DNA of 16,564 nt, from contig CAYZED010000035.1 of the NCBI GenBank assembly GCA_964477445.1, forward strand, positions 1 through 16,564, in the 5' to 3' direction. The notes beneath the pieces were generated by a model. It was not told where the DNA came from, made no database searches, and worked only from the letters and a program-made list of their open reading frames with translations. This stretch comes from CAYZED01 sp964477445. Lineage in GTDB: Bacteria > Bacillota > Clostridia > Lutisporales > Lutisporaceae. Below are positions 7,456 to 15,811 of this stretch, piece after piece; the stretch's first letter is position 1; each line of letters opens with the position of its first letter. The position numbers and the translations under genes are program-made.

Positions 7456-10400
7456 ATGGGATTCGCACCTGTTTCAGCATCAGAGAAAATTGTCGAAAAA
7501 TACAAGAGGTACCTTAATACAATTTTTCAAATCGCAGACGCCAATTATTCGAATCAGTTCAAGAATGAATTAGCAAATCCTGAATCGTTCTCAGCAGGTC
7601 CATTTCTAGATGTGACAGATTCATTTGTAAAAGGAAGAACTATAACTCAATTAATTAGTGATGGTATATTAGCTGAAGGGGTTAATAGAATTAAAATGCC
7701 TCAAGAAAGACCACTATACCAACATCAAGAAAACGCTATAAAAAGAGTAATCGGTGGTCAAAACATTGTTGTTTCAACTGGTACTGGATCTGGGAAAACC
7801 GAGAGCTTCTTAATTCCGATTTTTAATCAGTTGATAAAAGAAGATGAAAATAATGAATTAACTCCTGGAGTTAGAGCCTTAATAATTTACCCGATGAACG
7901 CACTTGCCAATGATCAAATGGAGAGGCTTCGAGAACTTCTGGCGGACTATGGTCAAATTACTTATGGAAGTTACACTGGACAGACTAAAGATGAATTTGA
8001 AAAAGCACTTTTAGAATATAAGGCACTCAACAATGGACAAGTACCTAATGAGAACGAATTGATTTCTAGGGATCAGATGAAAAAAACCCCGCCACATATT
8101 TTAATTACGAATTATGCGATGCTTGAATATCTTATGCTTAGACCAGAAGACAGTGTTTTCTTTGATCTTAATCATTCAGAAACATGGAAATTTATTGTTT
8201 TGGATGAAGCCCATGTTTATAATGGCTCGACAGGCATAGAGGTATCAATGTTATTGCGAAGATTAAAAGCAAAACTTCAGAATGACAATTTACAGTATAT
8301 CCTAACAAGTGCGACTTTAGGTGGAGAAAGTGATAATATTGCTGTTGCCGAATTTGCAACGAATCTATGTAATAGCGAATTTAGTACAGCAAATGTAGTC
8401 AGAGCAGAAAGGATAATTCATAAAACCAGTAAAGAGAAATATAAACTTAACAATGAGTTTTATAATATTATAGCAGAATTAATTGACAAGAAAGAATCTG
8501 ATGAAGTTATAATTACGGAAATCAAAAAGCATATTGATTATAGTAGTGAGTTCGTTTTACTTGAAGAGATCCTATATGACATTTTTTTGCATGATGAATT
8601 GTATTGGAAGATACGAGAACTTCTTGTTGAACCTAAAACAGTAAAATCAGTTTCAGATTCATTGAAAATGACTGAACAAGAAGTCGCCAATTTTGTTACA
8701 GTCGCTTCTAAGTGTGATAGAGATGGAGATAAGCTATTTGATGCTAGATATCATATGTTTTTAAGAGCGACTGAAAGCGTATTTGTGACATTAAATCCAA
8801 GTAGACGCCTATTTTTAACTAGAAAACTCAACCATATTGAGGAAAATGGGGATTCCTTTAAAGTGTTTGAGATTGCTACTTGTACATCTTGCCACTGTAT
8901 ATATTTGATTGGCAAAGAAAACAATGGATATCTGGAACAATGCAGTTCATTTGCTGATTCAGCATCAAGGATCGTTTTTTTAATGTCTGATAGTATTGCT
9001 GATTTAGATGAAGATCATACTTTAGAGGATGAAAGAATTAATGCTGAGAAATTTGAGATTTGCTCAAAATGCGGGCATTTATATAAAACAGGTTTAGTTA
9101 AGAGGGATAGATGTGAGCATGGAGAAGAATATTATGTAAGAATCATTCGTGTCAACATCCAAAATGAAACGGGAAGATTGAATAAATGTTTAGCTTGTGA
9201 AAGCATAAATAATTATGGTATATTAAGGCAGTTTTTTACTGGACAAGAAGCAGTTACTAGCGTTATTGGGACTGCCCTTTTTGAGGAATTACCATCCTAC
9301 TCGATTAAAGTTGAAATTAAAGAACCAGAAAATGATGATAGCGGATTTGGTTTTTCGGCAATATCAACAAATTTAGTTAAAGTAGAAGAAGCAAAACAGT
9401 TTTTGGCATTTTCCGATAGTCGACAAGCGGCAGCATTCTATGCTAGCTATATGGATCAGACTTACAAAAATATTTTATATAAGAGATTAGTAGTTGAGAC
9501 GATTAGTGGCAATGAATATAGAAAAGGCGGAAAAAATTTAAACCAGGTAGTAGAAGATTTAATTTATCAATTTGAAACCTATAAAATTGCGAATAAAAAC
9601 GTAGAGCAAACGAGGAAAGAGGCATGGAAAGCGATTCTACAAGAGGTTATAGATAATAATGGCAACACTTCTTTAAATAGGATGGGGCTATTAGGAGTTT
9701 CAATAGATGGAAAAGGAATCCCAGCGAATGAGAAATTCAACCTAACAGCTTCTGATGTTGCATCTATGTGTAGTGTCTTTGCATTAGGGATGCTGGCGGA
9801 TGCAGCTGTTTTATATGAAGTTCTGTTTAACAAGGCTGAGAAAGAGTATTTTACACACGGAGGAGTAGAATACACTTATACAAAATCCGACGCTAATCCA
9901 AAAGAATATAGGCGGTCATTTGTACCGACGCTAGCAAGCAAAACGAATAAAAGATTAGACTATCTTATGCGTGTACTTGTTGCGGCGGGATTTGAAGTTG
10001 ATAAATCAAAAGCAACTGAACTACTTTCCTCGATTTTTGATAGGATACTATGTAATCCAAACCTTAATATTTTAAAAATAAATAATGGAAAGTGTAAAAT
10101 AGATGCAGAAAAAGTAATTATATCAAATGGGAACGAATGGTTTATTTGTCCAAAATGCAAAAAGGTTACAATTCATAATGTATATAACGTTTGCCCTACA
10201 TATAACTGCAACGGCTCTCTTATATCTATTGATTTAGACGAAGAGTTGAAAAGCAATCACTACTATAAGTTGTTTCAGTCGTTAGAGATTAGAGAATTAC
10301 GTGTTGTTGAGCATACCGCGCAATTAGATAAAGAAACTGCTTATGATTACCAGAAAAAGTTCAAACGCAAAGAGATTGATATTTTGAGTTGTTCTACAAC

Positions 10401-12540
10401 ATTTGAAATGGGTGTCGATGTTGGCTCTCTTGAAACAGTATTTATGAGAAATATGCCGCCTTCTCCTTCTAATTATGCTCAAAGAGCGGGTCGTGCGGGA
10501 AGGAGTAAACACTCAGCTGCATATGCACTAACTTTCTGTAATAAAAGCAATCATGATTTTGCATTCTTTAAGAATCCTTCAAGCATGATAAAAGGGAAAA
10601 TTAATCCACCAAAATTTAATATAGAGAACGAAAAAATAGCCATTAGACATGTATATGCTTCGGCACTCAGCTATTTTTGGAAGAACAATCCATCCTATTT
10701 TTCTATAGCTTCGGAAATGGCTGAAAAGAATAATAGCGGATTTAGTGGATTTGATCTGTTTGAGTCCTATTTAGAAGAAAAGCCAGAAGAATTACGTTCC
10801 TATATAAAAAGGTTTTTGCCTGACACATTGGTAGAAAGATTTAAAGTGAATGATTTTGGTTGGACTGAGGGTTTATTGAGAGATACCAATGAAAAATATG
10901 GAGTTTTGAAAAAGGCCATTTCAGAGTATGAATTCGAAGTGATGGTACTCGAGGACTCGAAGAAGAGGTTACTTGAAGCGGAATTATATACAGAAGCTAA
11001 TATTTTAAAGGATAGAATTAAAAACTACAAAAGAGATGATATATTAGCTTTTTTATCAAGGAAGAATGTTTTACCAAAGTACGGATTTCCTGTTGACACT
11101 GTGGAAATGTCAATAGTAGATGTGAATGGCAAGAATAAGTTAGGATTACAGTTACAAAGAGATCTATCAATGGCAATTTCAGAATATGCACCAGGATCCC
11201 AGATTGTGGCAAACGGAAATCTGATAACAAGTAGATATATTAGGAAAATTCCTAATATGAGCTGGAAAATGTTTGATTATATCTACTGTGGGGAATGCAA
11301 AACGCTTAATATAGCTACACATATCGAGGAAGAAGAGTTTACATTGTTGAAATCTTGTACCCAATGTAAGACCATATTTAGCAAAGAAAAAAGAGCGACT
11401 TTTATTGTGCCTGAGTTTGGTTTTGAAGCTGATGGTGATAAAATTGAAAAGCCTGGACTTGTAAAACCTAAAAAAACATATAAAAGTGAAATAGCCTATG
11501 TTGGAAACAAGAAGGGGATTGATCCACTTAATCTCAAAATAGGTAATTCTCAAATGGAACTATTTATTAGCCAAAGTGATGAGATGTCCGTCTTGAATGA
11601 ATCTAGTTTTTTTGTATGTGAAAGTTGTGGATATACAGAATTAATAAATAAATATCATATGTCAACAAAGCAAGTTCCACATAAGAACTCCAGTGGATAT
11701 GGATGTAAAAACGATGGGAATAACAAATTGAAGAGATATTCACTGGGGTATCGTTTTGAAACTGATGTACTTCAGCTTAGATTTATAAATCCCGATATAA
11801 GTGATTGGGAGATTGGACTATCCGTTCTTAATGGGGTTATGAGGGGAATCTGTAGGGCACTTAATATTGAACAGAGTGATATTTCAGGGTGTTTACAGTA
11901 TTTTTATAATGAGATCACGAATAGTCCAAACTATGCGTTAATATTTTATGATAAGACTCCAGGAGGCGCTGGTCATGTTAGGCGAATTAATAACGAAGTT
12001 ATATTGGAACAAATACTCGAAGAAACATATAAATTAATGGAAAACTGTGACTGTGGTGGAAAGGAAAAGGATTCATCTTGTTATACTTGTTTGCGTAGTT
12101 ATTACAACCAGAATCATCATGATCTACTTAAGAGAAAACATGTTATTGATTTCATCGATGAATTAAGAAATTCAACTGCATTGAATAAAGAATATTCAAT
12201 AAAAAGAAGTACTGCTGATTTAGGACAAATCGATGGAGTTAGTGAGGAGTGGAATAGAACGCTTTCCCTTTTGTATAATTCAGATGATGAAAGGGCATAT
12301 AGACTTGCATTAGGATTAATTCGTGGCGGGATAGATATTATTCCAGAAGTCGGATACGAACTCAGTTCAGAAGAAATGGGAGTGCTAGGGTTTGACGCAG
12401 AAATGGCATGGCCTGATAAAAAGATAGCGGTATTGAAAGATGCAAATGACGAAATGATTGATGCATTTAAGTCTGATGGTTGGAAAATCTTTAGGGATGA
12501 AGAAACAAATTTGGAAGTACTTATAGACTGCCTTCAATAA
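7456..12540 (+). CDS. Large DEAH helicase with DUF1998/MZB zinc domain, DruE-like
   Basis: 1694 residues; ATG 8 bases after AAGGAGG (7441-7447), which overlaps the stop of the previous gene. Superfamily 2 motifs in order: PLYQHQENAI (86-95), TGTGSGKTES (108-117), YPMNALANDQ (145-154), DEAH (250-253), TSATLGG (284-290), STTFEMGVDVG (about 984) and YAQRAGRAGR (about 1006-1015). Cysteine pairs lie between the helicase lobes (C476/C479, C536/C539, C578/C581, C898/C901, C913/C918) and later (C1278/C1281, C1301/C1304, C1388/C1391). A charged coiled-coil-like stretch spans about 1136-1195, followed by NVLPKYGFPVD. The C-terminal DUF1998/MZB part has FYDKTPGGAGHV and C1531, C1533, C1542, C1545 in CYTCLRSYYNQ. 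The size, this order and a large unknown partner upstream fit DruE. DISARM DrmA/DrmB split helicase and DUF1998 into two proteins, and MrfA-type repair helicases are much shorter. The last 60 residues (DAEMAWPDKKIAVL) may be a nuclease-like remnant. It should act on DNA in the cytoplasm. Confidence 0.8.
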   Translation: MGFAPVSASEKIVEKYKRYLNTIFQIADANYSNQFKNELANPESFSAGPFLDVTDSFVKGRTITQLISDGILAEGVNRIKMPQERPLYQHQENAIKRVIGGQNIVVSTGTGSGKTESFLIPIFNQLIKEDENNELTPGVRALIIYPMNALANDQMERLRELLADYGQITYGSYTGQTKDEFEKALLEYKALNNGQVPNENELISRDQMKKTPPHILITNYAMLEYLMLRPEDSVFFDLNHSETWKFIVLDEAHVYNGSTGIEVSMLLRRLKAKLQNDNLQYILTSATLGGESDNIAVAEFATNLCNSEFSTANVVRAERIIHKTSKEKYKLNNEFYNIIAELIDKKESDEVIITEIKKHIDYSSEFVLLEEILYDIFLHDELYWKIRELLVEPKTVKSVSDSLKMTEQEVANFVTVASKCDRDGDKLFDARYHMFLRATESVFVTLNPSRRLFLTRKLNHIEENGDSFKVFEIATCTSCHCIYLIGKENNGYLEQCSSFADSASRIVFLMSDSIADLDEDHTLEDERINAEKFEICSKCGHLYKTGLVKRDRCEHGEEYYVRIIRVNIQNETGRLNKCLACESINNYGILRQFFTGQEAVTSVIGTALFEELPSYSIKVEIKEPENDDSGFGFSAISTNLVKVEEAKQFLAFSDSRQAAAFYASYMDQTYKNILYKRLVVETISGNEYRKGGKNLNQVVEDLIYQFETYKIANKNVEQTRKEAWKAILQEVIDNNGNTSLNRMGLLGVSIDGKGIPANEKFNLTASDVASMCSVFALGMLADAAVLYEVLFNKAEKEYFTHGGVEYTYTKSDANPKEYRRSFVPTLASKTNKRLDYLMRVLVAAGFEVDKSKATELLSSIFDRILCNPNLNILKINNGKCKIDAEKVIISNGNEWFICPKCKKVTIHNVYNVCPTYNCNGSLISIDLDEELKSNHYYKLFQSLEIRELRVVEHTAQLDKETAYDYQKKFKRKEIDILSCSTTFEMGVDVGSLETVFMRNMPPSPSNYAQRAGRAGRSKHSAAYALTFCNKSNHDFAFFKNPSSMIKGKINPPKFNIENEKIAIRHVYASALSYFWKNNPSYFSIASEMAEKNNSGFSGFDLFESYLEEKPEELRSYIKRFLPDTLVERFKVNDFGWTEGLLRDTNEKYGVLKKAISEYEFEVMVLEDSKKRLLEAELYTEANILKDRIKNYKRDDILAFLSRKNVLPKYGFPVDTVEMSIVDVNGKNKLGLQLQRDLSMAISEYAPGSQIVANGNLITSRYIRKIPNMSWKMFDYIYCGECKTLNIATHIEEEEFTLLKSCTQCKTIFSKEKRATFIVPEFGFEADGDKIEKPGLVKPKKTYKSEIAYVGNKKGIDPLNLKIGNSQMELFISQSDEMSVLNESSFFVCESCGYTELINKYHMSTKQVPHKNSSGYGCKNDGNNKLKRYSLGYRFETDVLQLRFINPDISDWEIGLSVLNGVMRGICRALNIEQSDISGCLQYFYNEITNSPNYALIFYDKTPGGAGHVRRINNEVILEQILEETYKLMENCDCGGKEKDSSCYTCLRSYYNQNHHDLLKRKHVIDFIDELRNSTALNKEYSIKRSTADLGQIDGVSEEWNRTLSLLYNSDDERAYRLALGLIRGGIDIIPEVGYELSSEEMGVLGFDAEMAWPDKKIAVLKDANDEMIDAFKSDGWKIFRDEETNLEVLIDCLQ

Positions 12541-12568
12541 ACCAGAAATAAAATACTAGATAAAGCAT

Positions 12569-12575
12569 GGGGGGA
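12569..12575 (+). promoter_or_regulatory. Ribosome binding site favouring TTG start of the UvrD-like gene
   Basis: GGGGGGA lies 6 bases before the TTG at 12582. The ATG at 12567 in the same frame overlaps this site and lacks a site of its own, so initiation at TTG is more likely. Confidence 0.6.
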
Positions 12576-12581
12576 TTAGTA

Positions 12582-14744
12582 TTGCCGGAGTTTAAGAACA
12601 AAGCGTCAATAGTTTATGCGGATACTTTTTTTGAGGCAATGAGGAAGTTACCACCATTGGTGCTACGTGATGTTCTGAATTTGCAAGAAAAATTCATGAA
12701 AGATCCAACAGCTAGAGGTCTTAATTATGAGAAACTTGCGGTAGCTGATCCAAGCTTAAGGTCCATTCGTGTGAATGGATCTTATCGCGCTATCATAAAA
12801 GTTCCTTCTGAAGAATCGAAAAATGTGTACACCTTGCTATGGGTGGATGCCCATGATGATGCTTATAACTGGGTAAAAAGAAAAAGAATAGCCGTCAATC
12901 CTCAAACCAATGTTATAGAGATGTATGATGTAGTAGAAAAAGAAGAAATAGAGGAACTGTTTTCAAATCCGAATATTCAACACAAATTATTCGATCAGCA
13001 TGAAGATAAAGCTTTAGAAGGGTTAGGAATTGCGCCGGAATTACTTTTTGTAATAAGAGCGATAGAGAATGAGGATGATTTAGTTCGAGCAAGAGGATTT
13101 TTGCCGAACCAAGCCAATGAACTATTAGCATATTTGGCAGCGGGATTTTCCTATGAGGAAGTGTTGGAAATTGCAGAAGAATACAAACAGGAAGTAGTTG
13201 GAGAGATTATTGAGACAAACGAATGTACATTTGAAGAGGCTGTTTTAAACGAGATAAATGCAGACAAATTCTTTATCGTAGACGATGACGAATCAGAACA
13301 GGAGCTTAAGAAGATGCTTGAACTTGAGCTGCCACAATGGAGAATCTATTTGCATAAAGCGCAGCGGAAAATTGTCGAAAAAGATTTTTCAGGTCCTTGT
13401 AGAATTCTGGGGAAAGCAGGAACTGGCAAGACAGTAGTTGCAATGCATCGCGCCAAATGGCTTGCGGAAAAAATATTTACTAAGAATGATGAGAAAATTC
13501 TGTATACAACGTTTACAAGTAACTTGGCTGAGGATATTAGCGAAAGTCTGAAAAGTATCTGTTGTGTGAACGATTCCAAAAGAATTGAAGTAATTAATAT
13601 TGATAAATGGGTTGCGAGATTTTTGACTGAAAACAAATACAATGTACGATTGGTTTTCGGAGAAGAACTTGAGAGTATTTGGAAACAGGCAATTAGTGCT
13701 GTTGCGACTGAAAGCAGTTTTTCAGTCTTGCTTTATGTTAGTGAGTATGAAAAAGTGATTTTACCAAATGAAATAAAAACTTTCGAAGAGTATAAAGCAG
13801 TTAGTAGGGCTGGGAGGGGAACCAAACTTAACAGGGGGCAAAGGCTTGAGTTGTGGAATGTCATAGACAAATTTCAATCAGTGTTAAGTGCAAAAGGTGT
13901 TTGGGATGTTCACACGGCAATGGCTAAAATTTCAGAAGACTTAATTGATAGCAGAGTAGGAATGTATAAATCAGTTATCATAGATGAAGCCCAGGACTTC
14001 GGAGATGTCGCCTATAAGCTTTTGAGAGTATTGGCAGGATTAGAACACGATAATGATATTTTCATTACAGGGGATGCCTATCAGCGTATTTATGGGAAGC
14101 AAGTAGTTCTAAAGAATTGTGGCATCAACATAACTGGACGCACTGGAACATTAAAGTTAAATTATAGGACCACGGAGGAGATTGGCAGATTTGCTGAGCG
14201 GATTATTACAAATATGCCGGTTGACGATTTTGACGATGGGCTAGATGAGAATAAAGGGGCAATATCACTTAATCACGGACCTGAGCCAGAAATCAAGGAG
14301 TATAATTCGCAACAAGCTGAAAATGACGCGGTTATTGAATATGTAAAGCGATGGACGGCACTTGGAATAGAAGCAAAATCTATTTGTATAACAGCAAGAC
14401 TGAATAAGCAGGTGGATACAATTCGAAATGCCCTTAAAGTCAAAGGCTTGCCANNNNNNNNNNTATATGAAATTAAAGGGTCTAAGGTGGAAGACCTGCA
14501 AATTGAGGGGATTCGTGTAGCTACAATACACAGAATAAAGGGATTAGAATTTGAAAACATCATTATTTATGGAGCGAATTATGGAGTTATGCCGCTTGAT
14601 TCTGTAATAAAATCGGCATTAGATCCTATCCATGAAAAAGAATTGGTAAATGTTGAAAAATCATTACTTTACGTCGCGGCTACAAGGGCGAAGAAGCAAT
14701 TAGTGGTTACTTGTACTGGTAAAATGACAGAGTTATTAAAATAA
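12582..14744 (+). CDS. UvrD-like SF1 helicase with RelE/ParE-like N-terminal domain
   Basis: About 720 residues from TTG at 12582 (the ATG at 12567 would add five). Residues 1-95 resemble the RelE/ParE fold: FFEAMRKLP, then LRSIRVNGSYRAIIKV and LLWVDAHDDAYNW. A helical acidic linker follows (about 100-265). The UvrD-type motor has GKAGTGKT (277-284), DEAQDF (468-473), GDAYQRIYG (497-505), LNYRTTEEIG, RVATIHRIKGLEF (645-657) and YVAATRAKK (697-705). Proteins with this domain order are known in Bacillota and actinobacteria. The toxin-like domain may serve binding rather than toxicity, since no antitoxin gene sits beside it. It begins 41 bp after the DruE-like gene in the same direction, so it is probably co-transcribed and a third component. 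A ten-N gap at 14454-14463 keeps the frame. TAA stop. Confidence 0.85.
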   Translation: MPEFKNKASIVYADTFFEAMRKLPPLVLRDVLNLQEKFMKDPTARGLNYEKLAVADPSLRSIRVNGSYRAIIKVPSEESKNVYTLLWVDAHDDAYNWVKRKRIAVNPQTNVIEMYDVVEKEEIEELFSNPNIQHKLFDQHEDKALEGLGIAPELLFVIRAIENEDDLVRARGFLPNQANELLAYLAAGFSYEEVLEIAEEYKQEVVGEIIETNECTFEEAVLNEINADKFFIVDDDESEQELKKMLELELPQWRIYLHKAQRKIVEKDFSGPCRILGKAGTGKTVVAMHRAKWLAEKIFTKNDEKILYTTFTSNLAEDISESLKSICCVNDSKRIEVINIDKWVARFLTENKYNVRLVFGEELESIWKQAISAVATESSFSVLLYVSEYEKVILPNEIKTFEEYKAVSRAGRGTKLNRGQRLELWNVIDKFQSVLSAKGVWDVHTAMAKISEDLIDSRVGMYKSVIIDEAQDFGDVAYKLLRVLAGLEHDNDIFITGDAYQRIYGKQVVLKNCGINITGRTGTLKLNYRTTEEIGRFAERIITNMPVDDFDDGLDENKGAISLNHGPEPEIKEYNSQQAENDAVIEYVKRWTALGIEAKSICITARLNKQVDTIRNALKVKGLPXXXXYEIKGSKVEDLQIEGIRVATIHRIKGLEFENIIIYGANYGVMPLDSVIKSALDPIHEKELVNVEKSLLYVAATRAKKQLVVTCTGKMTELLK
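14454..14463. other. Assembly gap inside the UvrD-like gene
   Basis: Ten N between LKVKGLP and YEIKGSK, a region between helicase motifs IV and V. The frame is kept if the true length is 1 modulo 3. In relatives this spacing is short, so little is probably missing. Confidence 0.95.
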
Positions 14745-14768
14745 TAATTTAAGAATCATATTAATTTC

Positions 14769-14800
14769 AGACATAGTTTGTCCAACCTTAATGTTAATAT
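14769..14800 (+). promoter_or_regulatory. 32-bp leader box, copy 2 (upstream of the acidic small genes)
   Basis: Second copy of the box at 3780-3811. The dyad GACATAGTTTGTC (14770-14782) is slightly more symmetric here than in copy 1 because C8 is T. TGTTAATAT follows at the same 22-base distance. TATAAA (14798-14803) lies 14 bases after TTGTCC, a short spacing for a sigma-A promoter. The box starts 25 bp after the UvrD-like stop and about 93 bp before the ATG at 14863, so it can serve as the start of a separate transcript. Confidence 0.6.
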
Positions 14801-14831
14801 AAAGTTATCAGTGAAAAACGCGAATATTAAC
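14793..14831 (+). promoter_or_regulatory. Possible leader hairpin before the acidic protein gene
   Basis: GTTAATAT (14793-14800) is the exact reverse complement of ATATTAAC (14824-14831). A second pair, ATCAGT (14807-14812) and ACTGAT (14830-14835), overlaps the right arm by two bases. The two stems are therefore either alternatives or a pseudoknot-like arrangement. Both are AT-rich and could be chance. Confidence 0.35.
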
Positions 14832-14862
14832 TGATGCTATTGAAATTAAGGAGGCGAAGAAA

Positions 14863-15024
14863 ATGGATTTTGATGATAAGTTAGACCTAGATGAGTATAT
14901 TTTCTATGAATACATGTCAGAAGATGATGACGAAGATGAATCTGATTTTGACGAAGATGAGGATGAGGATTCTAATGATGACGATGATTCCATAGAAGAC
15001 GATGATTCTAACGACAAGGATTAA
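14863..15024 (+). CDS. Very acidic 53-residue protein, DNA-mimic-like
   Basis: ATG 8 bases after a strong AAGGAGG (14848-14854); TAA at 15022-15024. Of 53 residues, 32 are Asp or Glu and only two are Lys, giving a net charge near -30. The first 18 residues (MDFDDKLDLDEYIFYEYM) mix acidic and aromatic residues and could form a short folded or binding segment; the rest is a D/E tract broken by Ser and Asn. I recognise no family. Such charge is typical of DNA-mimicking inhibitors and of disordered acidic regulators that occupy nucleic-acid-binding sites. The gene has the same leader box as the upstream helicase operon, which suggests a role tied to it. A 12-base repeat (14928-14939, 14949-14960) shows how the D/E tract may have grown. 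Expression is supported by the ribosome binding site only. Confidence 0.65.
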   Translation: MDFDDKLDLDEYIFYEYMSEDDDEDESDFDEDEDEDSNDDDDSIEDDDSNDKD

Positions 15025-15090
15025 CAATGAATGTATATTGAATGAAGGATAACTAATTGGATTATTTTAAATTTTGAAAGGGACAAAACA

Positions 15091-15549
15091 ATGGATTTGA
15101 TTAAAAATAAAGAGTTGGGGCTTTCTGATATCGAGGATGAGCTAGATTCACAAGGGATTCGAATTTTGGTTAGAAACAATTACGTACCAAAGAATTACTT
15201 TAATTGTCATGATGTAGATGATTTTGATGAAATAATTCCAATCGTGAATGTTGAGTTTTATGGAGAACTAAAGGGAACCGGAACAGCTTTTGTCTATCTT
15301 GAACCTGATAAAGATGATCTCGAAAAAATCGCAACCTATGGAGACCCAGAACAGATAGGTAATTACTCGGATCCTGTTTATACATTTGAAATGATTGGTG
15401 GAGCGCTTTACCCTGTTGCTCCAAATTGTGAGATATATCGTTTAACGGATGAAGAGTTTGAGAATTATCTTGTAGAATGGCCAAATCCAGAGAAGTCATT
15501 AGAGAATATTGATAAATGCAACTTTGATGAAGAATATGAGCAAGAGTGA
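15091..15549 (+). CDS. Acidic 152-residue protein of unknown function
   Basis: I do not recognise this protein. The ATG at 15091 is preceded by a weaker site, GAAAGGGA, about 8 bases away, and the TGA stop is at 15547-15549. It is rich in Asp and Glu throughout, including a DDFDE stretch near residue 42 and DEEYEQE at the end. It has a beta-rich middle (IIPIVNVEFYGELKGTGTAF) and hydrophobic strands around VYTFEMIGGALYPVA. No signal peptide or membrane segment is seen. It lies 66 bp after the 53-residue acidic gene, in the same direction, and may share its transcript. Small acidic cytoplasmic proteins beside defence genes are often inhibitors or immunity-type partners, but nothing in the sequence proves that here. 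Confidence 0.7.
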   Translation: MDLIKNKELGLSDIEDELDSQGIRILVRNNYVPKNYFNCHDVDDFDEIIPIVNVEFYGELKGTGTAFVYLEPDKDDLEKIATYGDPEQIGNYSDPVYTFEMIGGALYPVAPNCEIYRLTDEEFENYLVEWPNPEKSLENIDKCNFDEEYEQE

Positions 15550-15613
15550 AATTTGCATTCATATTAAAACTCAATTTTCATGATATATATAAATTACTTG
15601 AGGTGAATTAAAA

Positions 15614-15811
15614 ATGATTTATATGTTTGAAGACTGCTTAGTAGACTCCAATAATGCTAGTGCTGTATATAAAATATTCGAGGAGCTTACTGCGACAGAT
15701 ATTAATACGGAAGAACGTATTAGCAAAGCTATCGAACAATTAAAAGTTCTTGGCGAAGTAATATACGCAGAACATTTAAAAAAAGGAGACGTTCCTGGTT
15801 TAGTTTGGTAA
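15614..15811 (+). CDS. 65-residue protein of unknown function
   Basis: ATG at 15614 after TTGAGGTGAA (about 15598-15607); TAA at 15809-15811. The product (MIYMFEDCLVDSNNASAVYK...) appears largely helical and mildly acidic: AVYKIFEELTATDINTEERISKAIEQLKVLGEVIYAEHLKKG looks like two or three amphipathic helices. No DNA-binding motif can be claimed. It lies 64 bp after the 152-residue gene in the same direction, so the three small genes may form one unit. Confidence 0.55.
   Translation: MIYMFEDCLVDSNNASAVYKIFEELTATDINTEERISKAIEQLKVLGEVIYAEHLKKGDVPGLVW

Noticed and set aside
7456..12540. DISARM system (DrmA/DrmB)
   Set aside because: DISARM has helicase and DUF1998 in separate proteins and an adjacent methyltransferase; here they are fused and no methyltransferase is next to them.
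14928..14960. 12-base repeats within the acidic gene as a CRISPR or regulatory repeat
   Set aside because: They are in-frame codon repeats of an Asp/Glu tract; no spacers.
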